DNA of 64,000 nucleotides from Flavobacterium sp. Root420 (GTDB lineage: Bacteria > Bacteroidota > Bacteroidia > Flavobacteriales > Flavobacteriaceae), in NCBI RefSeq assembly GCF_001427905.1, contig NZ_LMEF01000007.1, positions 23,184-87,183 on the forward strand, in the 5' to 3' direction. The position numbers and the translations under genes were made by a program. How positions within the stretch are numbered: position 1 is the first letter of the stretch; every line of letters starts with the position of its first letter. Below the pieces are notes generated by a model. The model searched no databases, was not told where the DNA came from, and saw only the letters and a program-made list of their open reading frames with translations. Shown here in pieces: positions 58,147 to 64,000 of this stretch.

Positions 58147-59727
58147 TTAATTAAAATTAAAAATGAGGTATAAACTCAAAATGACGATTCCTAAGATAGC
58201 AAATAATAATTTGACCTTTTTACTGGTTTTCGGAACATCAGTTTCACTCACAAAATTAGTTTCCGGACTTTTATCTAACAACGAAATAACAATTGCCGAT
58301 ACTAATAAAGTCGCAAAAATGTAAAATGAGATCAATAAAAAGTGAGGCCAAACTGGATATTTATCTGCAGGGAAAATCCATAAATATAAAACCCCAACAA
58401 ATAAACTAAAGGCTGAACCCCAGGATAATGTTGCGTTTACTGCTTTCTTTGTGGTACGTTTCCAAAAAATACTTAACAGAAAAACAACAGATAATGAAGG
58501 CGCCAAAAATCCTAAAACGGCCTGAAAAATATTAAATAAATTTTGTCCTTTTATATTGTCAATCGCAACAGCAATCAAAATGGCGAATAAACATCCGCCT
58601 GCAATTGTGATACGGCCAATTTTAATTTGTTCTTTGATACTCGCTGTCGGATTGATTTTCTTCACATAAATATCATTAGTAAAAACGGTACTTAAGGCGT
58701 TTAAGGATGAACCAATTGTCCCCACCAAAACCGCAATCATAACACAAATCACCAAACCGTTCATTCCACTTGGGAATAAATTAGTCACCATGGTCATATA
58801 TGCGAGATCAGAATTAGTGCCTAATTCCGGATATAAAACGTAACACAGAATTCCAGGTAAAATAAATAAAGGCAATGCCATCACTTTTAACCAGCCAATG
58901 AAATTAACTCCCAATTGTCCGTGCTCTAAATTCTTCGCTCCCAAAACACTCTGTACCATTGATTGATCAGTACAGAAAAAAGCAACCGCCGCAACCGGGT
59001 ATCCCAACAAAATAGCAGGCCACGGATAATGTGCGTCGCTTGCAGGCTGCACTAAATTCCAAAAGTTAGAAGGTGTTTTGGCAATTAAGGCGCTGATACC
59101 TCCCACTTTTTGCAATCCTAAATAGGATAATGTCAATGAAACAACGATCAATAAAATCATCTGGAAAACATTCACTTTTGCAATGGCTTTCAAACCTCCT
59201 GCGAAAGTAAAAATTCCGGAAAAAATGACTAAAACAGTAACACTTTGCCACATCGGAATTCCGAGAATCTGGCGTACCAAAATTCCTCCGCTAAATAATC
59301 CTAACGATAACCAACTTACCAAAATTTTCACCAAAGCATACCAGGCCAAAATATTTTGTGTGCTGTCGCCATAACGTTTTCCCATATATTCCGGCATGGT
59401 GCTGACTTTGCTCGCAATATAACGCGGCGCAAAAACCATAGCCAAAAGCAGTAAGAAAACAAAGGCGTACCACTCAAAATTTCCGGCTACAATTCCGGTT
59501 GCGTAACCAATACTTGCAAACGCCAATAATGAGGATGGACCAACATTGGTTCCCCACATATTAAACCCAATGCTGTACCATTTTAGCGAATTCCCAGCCA
59601 GAAAAAGTGTTTCGTTTTTCTTGCTTTGCTTGACACTTACTACGTAACCAATAATTAATAAGGCCACTAAATAAACGGCGACAATAATAAAATCAAAGGT
59701 GGTTAACTTATCGTAGATACTGTTCAT
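58147..59727 (-). CDS. Sodium:solute symporter (SSS family)
   Basis: This 526-aa inner-membrane protein has 13-14 hydrophobic segments, starting FIIVAVYLVALLIIGYVVSV. SSS marks include ETLFLAGNSLKWYSIGFNMW and TNVGPSSLLAFASIGY in the first helices, MPEYMGKRYG after helix 3, and DQSMVQSVLGAK in the middle, with the NxxSxxxS-like SSLNALSTVFTNDIY. Such PUL symporters move released monosaccharides or uronates into the cytoplasm using sodium. Its ATG overlaps the stop codon of the oxidoreductase gene by 4 bp, and its stop is 1 bp from the GH78 start. The substrate (rhamnose, galacturonate, apiose or other) is unknown. Confidence 0.9.
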   Translation of the reverse strand: MNSIYDKLTTFDFIIVAVYLVALLIIGYVVSVKQSKKNETLFLAGNSLKWYSIGFNMWGTNVGPSSLLAFASIGYATGIVAGNFEWYAFVFLLLLAMVFAPRYIASKVSTMPEYMGKRYGDSTQNILAWYALVKILVSWLSLGLFSGGILVRQILGIPMWQSVTVLVIFSGIFTFAGGLKAIAKVNVFQMILLIVVSLTLSYLGLQKVGGISALIAKTPSNFWNLVQPASDAHYPWPAILLGYPVAAVAFFCTDQSMVQSVLGAKNLEHGQLGVNFIGWLKVMALPLFILPGILCYVLYPELGTNSDLAYMTMVTNLFPSGMNGLVICVMIAVLVGTIGSSLNALSTVFTNDIYVKKINPTASIKEQIKIGRITIAGGCLFAILIAVAIDNIKGQNLFNIFQAVLGFLAPSLSVVFLLSIFWKRTTKKAVNATLSWGSAFSLFVGVLYLWIFPADKYPVWPHFLLISFYIFATLLVSAIVISLLDKSPETNFVSETDVPKTSKKVKLLFAILGIVILSLYLIFNFN

Positions 59728-60788
59728 AGCTTATATTCTTTTAAAACATCAGCTATTTTAACTGGCATTCCGGTTTGTAAAGATTTGTCCATCGCCTGTA
59801 ATAAAGCCACAGTTCCGATACCTTCTTTCATATCCGGATAGGCTGTGAAATTTTGTTCAATACTGTCTACAAAATATTCCAGATAATTTTGATATTCTCC
59901 TGCATGGTGGCTTTGACCTTCAAAACGGAAATAATGTTTTAAGGTTGCATCGCCCCAGGTTATTACTTTTTCTTCTCCATCTTTTGTCGTTACGGCATAA
60001 CGCAATTCATGATAATCAGCCTGGCTTGCGCCTTCAGTCGCTCTTAGAATTGTGCTCATTCCGCTGTCTCTTTGAGCTGGTTGTGTTGGAGAGGTATAAA
60101 CCCCGCTAACTCTGGCGATTCTTCCGTCGGTTGCCTTGAAGATGAAATGCATTGTGTCCTCATTTTTTAGTCCAGCGACACTTCCGTTACTGCTGATCAT
60201 GCCATAACCCATCACTTCTTCAATGTTTGGCAAATACCATCTGATGAAATCTACAGGGTGACTTAAACCTCCGTAAAGCCATTTAAACGATTGTAACAAC
60301 GACCATTCTTTTTCTAAAAACCATCTGTGATCAGCGTGATAATGCGCTTCGATTGTAATTAAATCGCCAATTAATCCTGCTTCAAAATCATTTCTTTGTC
60401 TTTTTGCAGGTTCAAAAAATCTTGAACTTTGACCGATGAAAACTTTCTTTCCCGTTTTTTCGCTCAGGGCTAATAACGCTGCTGCATCAGCCAAATTATC
60501 GATAAAAGGTTTGGTACACACTACATGTTTTCCATGAAGTAAAGCTTGTTTCACATGATCAGCATGAAGATGATCCGGTGTATAAATAGCAATAATATCA
60601 ATTTCGGAATCATTTAATAAATCATCGTAATTGGTGGTATATGAATGAAAATCAAATTCCTTTGCTCTTTGTTTACACAAATCTTCATTTCTGTCACATA
60701 CTTTTACGAGCTCCAATTTCGCGCTTTTTAAAGCTGCCGACATGGTACTGCGACCTTCTCCAAGTCCTAAAATGGCAATTTTTAACAT
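59724..60788 (-). CDS. Gfo/Idh/MocA family oxidoreductase
   Basis: This 354-aa protein has no signal peptide, so it is cytoplasmic. The N-terminal Rossmann fold has the nucleotide-binding stretch IAILGLGEGRS (about 4-14), a CDRNEDLCKQRAKEF strand, DIIAIYTPDHLHADHVKQAL, and KHVVCTKPF (the EKP-like catalytic-Lys motif, here TKP). The C-terminal part has the HRWFLEKEW, GGLSHPVDFIRWYLPNIEEV (His near the substrate) and NYLEYFVDSIEQN blocks. It would oxidise or reduce a sugar or its derivative with NAD(P), probably the sugar imported by the overlapping symporter. Direction and substrate are unknown. Two CCTAACAGG palindromes fill the gap upstream. Confidence 0.88.
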   Translation of the reverse strand: MLKIAILGLGEGRSTMSAALKSAKLELVKVCDRNEDLCKQRAKEFDFHSYTTNYDDLLNDSEIDIIAIYTPDHLHADHVKQALLHGKHVVCTKPFIDNLADAAALLALSEKTGKKVFIGQSSRFFEPAKRQRNDFEAGLIGDLITIEAHYHADHRWFLEKEWSLLQSFKWLYGGLSHPVDFIRWYLPNIEEVMGYGMISSNGSVAGLKNEDTMHFIFKATDGRIARVSGVYTSPTQPAQRDSGMSTILRATEGASQADYHELRYAVTTKDGEEKVITWGDATLKHYFRFEGQSHHAGEYQNYLEYFVDSIEQNFTAYPDMKEGIGTVALLQAMDKSLQTGMPVKIADVLKEYKL

Positions 60789-60813
60789 CTCTATTTAGAA
60801 TTTTGATAGTTAT

Positions 60814-60840
60814 CCTAACAGGTTTCCAAAACCTGTTAGG
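60814..60840. repeat. Palindrome CCTAACAGG...CCTGTTAGG
   Basis: Perfect outer arms around TTTCCAAAA, 26 bp before the oxidoreductase start codon; with the copy at 60942 it brackets the palindrome at 60853. Confidence 0.8.
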
Positions 60841-60852
60841 TATTATTCTTTT

Positions 60853-60912
60853 GCCACAGATTAAACGATTTTATAGATTTTTTTTATCTGTGTTAATCCT
60901 TTAATCTGTGGC
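60853..60912. repeat. Palindrome GCCACAGATTAAA / TTTAATCTGTGGC
   Basis: Complementary arms around ATAGATTTTTTTTATCTGTG; sits exactly between the two CCTAACAGG copies. Confidence 0.75.
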
Positions 60913-60941
60913 TAAATATTTCTTTTTGGTTTCAAAAGATA

Positions 60942-60968
60942 CCTAACAGGTTTTGGAAACCTGTTAGG
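60942..60968. repeat. Palindrome CCTAACAGG...CCTGTTAGG, 5 bp after the beta-helix gene
   Basis: Arms around TTTTGGAAA end 4 bp before the stop codon of the 833-aa gene (60973). Likely a transcript-end hairpin. Confidence 0.8.
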
Positions 60969-60972
60969 AGAC

Positions 60973-63474
60973 TTATATTTTATTTAAGAAAATCCAGGTT
61001 TCATCAGGTTTTGCTCCTTCTATTCCGGTTTGGTATTTTTTCATTAGGGCATTCCAATCGTCTACACGTGGATTATTTTCTGTTGTTTTTGGATTCAGTT
61101 TGTCCAGATTTTCTCCTTTCGGAATACTGATTACCAACATTAATTGTCTTCCGTTTTTGAAAACCTGTAATTGTTGAAAATCGGCGTTGCAGAAACCTTT
61201 TGCGATTTCAGGCCATTTTTCAAATTGAGTAGTATGATAATCTACATACTCTTTTTGCAATTTTTCGTCATTTACCAAATTGACGGTTAAAACAATATTT
61301 TCCCATTCAGATGCCGGTTTAGAATCTTTACATCTTTCAAAATTTTGAAAATCGTAAATCGGTTTTTCGTAAATTTTTATTTCTGCCGATGGATAAGCGA
61401 GCGCCAACTTCTTTTTCGTTCTTTCCGGCTGATTCATTTTTCCGTAAATCACCAAATGATTTTTCCACTGATAAATGGATTCACCTACAATTCGGAAACC
61501 TTTGATAGTTGATTTTACTTTCTCAATATCAAAATCAGAACCGATCATTTCGATGACTACCGATTTAGGTAATTCCTGTAAACCCCAGGCTTCATCAACA
61601 ATTGCCTCTTTTGTTAAAGCTGCATATGGTGCTCTAATTCCCGCCGCCTCTTTAATTTTTGTGCTGACATACGGATTATTATTCTCCCAAATATTTCCTT
61701 CCGGACCGTTATTATTTTTTAGGATTTTCTCTGTTGCAATCCAGTTATTTTTGATGGTAAAACCCTGACTCCCTTCATCTGTATACAAATACAACCATAA
61801 AAACGGATCGTGTGCATAGGGACTGTTGTACACTTTATCAATATAATTTCCTTCTATTCGGCTGTTTGGCTGAGAAGAAAGCGTGTAAATTCCGGAAACA
61901 TCATGAAGATGTTTGGCATAATGATGAATTTTATTGGATAGAATTTTGTTGTTTTCCATCACATTTTTGGTGTGCGTCCAACCCCATCCCATTGAAATTC
62001 CGCTATACGCCACATCCGAAATTTCGTTGTGTTCAATAGTAAGGTTTTTTATAAAACCGGCTGCAATTCCTAAACATCCCCAATCTTCGTTCGCGACATT
62101 GGTAATTAAATTGTCCGCAATTACTTCATCGGAACAAATTTCTCTTTCATCTTTTATAACTAAAGGTAAATGGGCCTCAAAAGCTTCTTCAGAAAAAACA
62201 CCAATACTTATAGCATTTCCGCCAATATCTTTAAATAAATTTCCTTTGATTATATTATGATTGCTACCTTTATTCAAATCTAATCCGGTCGAAGACAAAT
62301 GTTCAAAATGACAAGATTCAAATTGATTATGATTAGCATAATTAACTTCAACAGCTGCTCTTGGTCTCCCAACCCAACCCTGATTTTCCAGATTGGCCTG
62401 ATTTGGAGTTCCGGGAACTTTCAATTTATAAGCATCCAGTAAATACATTCCGGCCTGCAACGGAACGTGACCTTGTTGCGAAGGACGAAGCCAGTTACTG
62501 TATTGAAATGAAATTCCTTTGAAATTAAAATGATGAACCGGAGAATCAATTGTTCCTTTCATCTCCACTAAATTTTCCAGAACGGGAACGATAACTTTTG
62601 CAGAAGTCAGATCTTCACCATCTCTCGGAATATAATAGATTTTGGCATTTTTTTTATCTAAAAACCATTCTCCGGGTTCGTTCAACATGGAGACTCCGTT
62701 GTTTAGAAAGAAAGCTGAATTTCCGTTGTTTTTTGAAATCCATGGCGCTGGCCACGGATGTTCGCTTTGAATGCGGCTTTCCGGTTGTTCAAAAGAAAGT
62801 CGGGCGCTGTCTTTTTGAACTTCGATATTTTTGATACGAAGATTGGCCGTTGACCACCATTGAATGATAAACATTTCCATTCCGGGTTCGTACTTTATGG
62901 ATTTATCTTTAAAAGGAATCCAGCAAGTTTCTGTTGCCGCATCCCAGGAAAGAATTCTATCCATTTGGTCTCCAGCAGTACTTTTGGCTCGCACGGCTTT
63001 TTTTCCGTTGACCCATAATTGTCGGTAATTTATAATTTCACCCGCTTTTTGAGGCACATCAGCTACCCAGACATTTCCTTTTTTTTGTCCTTTAATTATG
63101 GTTGTAGATTTTTTCCAATTTTTTATTTCTAATCCGCCGCTGATTATTGGCATTGCACTTACATCAGCTTCAATTGTGGTTGGACTTTCCGGAGTTCCTG
63201 AATCTTCAGGTCTTACGAATAAAGGTTCGTTTAGATAATACGTTCCGTCTGTTACAATAATATAAATACCGTCTTTTATTGATGGATCTTTTAAGCGACG
63301 TAATTCTCTGGCTTTTCTTATGGCCATGTTTACAGTTGCTAACGGACTTGCTTTTGTTCCGGGATTGGTATCTTTTCCATTGGTCGAAACCCAAATCTCG
63401 GCTGCTGTTGCTGAAAAGACAGAACAGATGATCAAAAAAAGGATAAGTACTTTATTATGAATGAGTAAACGCAT
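60973..63474 (-). CDS. Secreted beta-helix (GH141-like) protein with C-terminal L-rhamnose mutarotase-like domain
   Basis: This 833-aa protein has a signal peptide ending FSATAAE. Residues about 25-640 form a right-handed beta-helix starting IWVSTNGKDTNPGTKASPLATVN, with PEDSGTPESPTTIEA and HFNFKGISFQYSN, as in the GH141 (BT1002) fold. From about residue 650 two ferredoxin-like halves follow. The second matches RhaM: LQKEYVDYH (Tyr743, His747, the Tyr-x3-His of the mutarotase active site), FEKWPEI, FKNGRQLMLVISIPKG and DDWNALM (Trp807, Met811). The first half (GFRIVGESIYQWKNHLVIYGKM) may be a decayed copy. In other systems RhaM is a separate cytoplasmic protein. It is the first gene of the locus after a shared operator, so its product is probably central. 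Confidence 0.75.
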   Translation of the reverse strand: MRLLIHNKVLILFLIICSVFSATAAEIWVSTNGKDTNPGTKASPLATVNMAIRKARELRRLKDPSIKDGIYIIVTDGTYYLNEPLFVRPEDSGTPESPTTIEADVSAMPIISGGLEIKNWKKSTTIIKGQKKGNVWVADVPQKAGEIINYRQLWVNGKKAVRAKSTAGDQMDRILSWDAATETCWIPFKDKSIKYEPGMEMFIIQWWSTANLRIKNIEVQKDSARLSFEQPESRIQSEHPWPAPWISKNNGNSAFFLNNGVSMLNEPGEWFLDKKNAKIYYIPRDGEDLTSAKVIVPVLENLVEMKGTIDSPVHHFNFKGISFQYSNWLRPSQQGHVPLQAGMYLLDAYKLKVPGTPNQANLENQGWVGRPRAAVEVNYANHNQFESCHFEHLSSTGLDLNKGSNHNIIKGNLFKDIGGNAISIGVFSEEAFEAHLPLVIKDEREICSDEVIADNLITNVANEDWGCLGIAAGFIKNLTIEHNEISDVAYSGISMGWGWTHTKNVMENNKILSNKIHHYAKHLHDVSGIYTLSSQPNSRIEGNYIDKVYNSPYAHDPFLWLYLYTDEGSQGFTIKNNWIATEKILKNNNGPEGNIWENNNPYVSTKIKEAAGIRAPYAALTKEAIVDEAWGLQELPKSVVIEMIGSDFDIEKVKSTIKGFRIVGESIYQWKNHLVIYGKMNQPERTKKKLALAYPSAEIKIYEKPIYDFQNFERCKDSKPASEWENIVLTVNLVNDEKLQKEYVDYHTTQFEKWPEIAKGFCNADFQQLQVFKNGRQLMLVISIPKGENLDKLNPKTTENNPRVDDWNALMKKYQTGIEGAKPDETWIFLNKI

Positions 63475-63582
63475 TTTATATTTTTACTTTTAATAATGCT
63501 TAAATATAATTCAGAATGTAAATTTTCTTAGTAAAAAACTTATATTCTAAAGAATTTTAACATTTTATACAATAATTAGGCA

Positions 63583-63590
63583 CCAATTTA
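63583..63590 (-). promoter_or_regulatory. Putative -7 element TAAATTGG upstream of the 833-aa gene
   Basis: One mismatch to TAnnTTTG, placed 30 bp from the operator at 63613, the same offset as the box upstream of susC. No clear -33 TTG was found. Confidence 0.4.
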
Positions 63591-63612
63591 AAGTAACCTT
63601 AAAATATAAGCA

Positions 63613-63627
63613 TCCTGTACCCTCCTG
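63613..63627 (-). promoter_or_regulatory. Putative operator, CAGGA-N5-CAGGA, upstream of the first gene
   Basis: Plus strand TCCTGTACCCTCCTG: two CAGGA half-sites on the coding strand, 10 bp apart, matching the copies at 36191 and 4676. About 140 bp upstream of the 833-aa gene's start. A further single half-site in the opposite orientation (GGCAGGATC, near 63694) lies upstream. Confidence 0.6.
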
Positions 63628-63744
63628 CTCTCTGTTAAAATAAGTGTGTTTTTCACACATTATTAGTTTTTCCAACAAAAACAAATAATGGGAGGCAGGA
63701 TCAATTCTTAAAACTTGTGGAAATCTGAATCAGGGATGATTTTT

Positions 63745-63886
63745 TTACCACAGAGAACACAAAGATTTTTATCTAGGAATACTTGTAAAAACACAAAGTT
63801 CACAAAGCTATGTTTAATTTAGCCTTGTGAACTTTGTGTTTTTTTTAAAGTTAAGAAGAAAAAAATCTTTGTGTTCTCTGTGGTAA
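63745..63886. repeat. Nested palindrome, outer TTACCACAGAGAACACAAAG type
   Basis: Outer arms TTACCACAGAGAACACAAAG and its complement at 63867-63886, inner arms AAAACACAAAGTTCACAA and TTGTGAACTTTGTGTTTT. About 140 bp in the gap upstream of the locus. Confidence 0.8.
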
Positions 63887-63894
63887 ATAATTAC

Positions 63895-63926
63895 AAAAAA
63901 ATAACGCCCGAGGGCTGTCGGACGTT
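63895..63926 (-). terminator. Intrinsic terminator for a gene entering from the right edge
   Basis: On the minus strand, arms AACGTCCGA and TCGGGCGTT (63926-63903, nine pairs with one G-U) enclose a 6-nt loop CAGCCC, followed by ATTTTTTTG. This is a textbook Rho-independent terminator and should close the transcript of an upstream gene before the PUL begins. Confidence 0.8.
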
Positions 63927-63976
63927 AAATTCACAAAAAACCACTTTTGCTTAAACAAACTTAAAAAAAACTATTT

Positions 63977-64000
63977 TTATCTATAGAAGCCCATTGCTAC
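63977..64000 (-). CDS. Possible C-terminal end of an upstream gene, partial
   Basis: In one minus-strand frame the edge reads VAMGFYR then TAA (63977-63979), 50 bp before the terminator at 63926. Another frame (SNGLL then TAG) is also possible, so the identity and even the frame are uncertain. The position just before a strong terminator is the only support. Confidence 0.25.
   Translation of the reverse strand, partial: VAMGFYR

Overview
The window looks like a chromosomal segment of a Flavobacterium-type member of the Bacteroidota. The evidence is low G+C, a SusC/SusD pair, Bacteroidota-style promoter elements (TAnnTTTG), many secreted or lipoprotein glycan hydrolases, and gaps filled with families of imperfect palindromes. 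About 31 genes, all on the minus strand, form one very large polysaccharide utilization locus (PUL) of at least 63 kb. It continues past the left edge, where the first gene is cut. No tRNA, rRNA, CRISPR array, transposase or transcriptional regulator was seen.

Layout in the direction of transcription (right to left). At 64.0-63.9 kb an intrinsic terminator probably closes an unrelated gene. At 63.5-36.6 kb lies a first block: a beta-helix protein with a C-terminal rhamnose-mutarotase-like domain, a Gfo/Idh/MocA oxidoreductase and a sodium:solute symporter (overlapping), a GH78-type rhamnosidase, two beta-propeller glycosidase-like proteins, a GH2 enzyme, a GH106 rhamnosidase, an SGNH acetylesterase, a DUF5703-type protein, a modular PL1-like lyase and a GH127 enzyme. 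At 36.0-4.7 kb lies a second block: SusC, SusD, two PL1 lyases flanking a DUF3826 protein, a 1052-aa beta-helix/TIM-barrel protein, a GH140 apiosidase-like protein, GH28, GH43, a 621-aa propeller protein, GH78, an alpha/beta-hydrolase esterase, GH95, an MGH1-like hydrolase and a second GH78. Below 4.6 kb lies a third block: a sialidase-like lipoprotein, a TIM-barrel isomerase-like lipoprotein, and a GH20/GH67-like protein cut by the window edge.

The target is pectin. PL1 and GH28 point to cutting of the galacturonan backbone. Three GH78 and one GH106 point to abundant L-rhamnose. GH140, GH95, GH127, a GH141-like helix protein, GH2 and esterases resemble the set that Bacteroides thetaiotaomicron uses for rhamnogalacturonan II (RG-II), so RG-II or a complex rhamnogalacturonan is the best inferred substrate. 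SusC/SusD would import oligosaccharides, periplasmic exo-enzymes would trim them, and the symporter would take up a released sugar or uronate.

The most notable sequence-level observations are a 15-bp direct-repeat element (CAGGA-N5-CAGGA on the coding strand) upstream of exactly three genes that divides the locus into three putative co-regulated units, a secreted beta-helix protein with a C-terminal RhaM-like domain that keeps the Tyr-x3-His and Trp-x3-Met positions, an esterase with an STN-like N-terminus, a non-coding repeat that has become part of the signal peptides of two adjacent enzymes, and palindromes punctuating many gene junctions.
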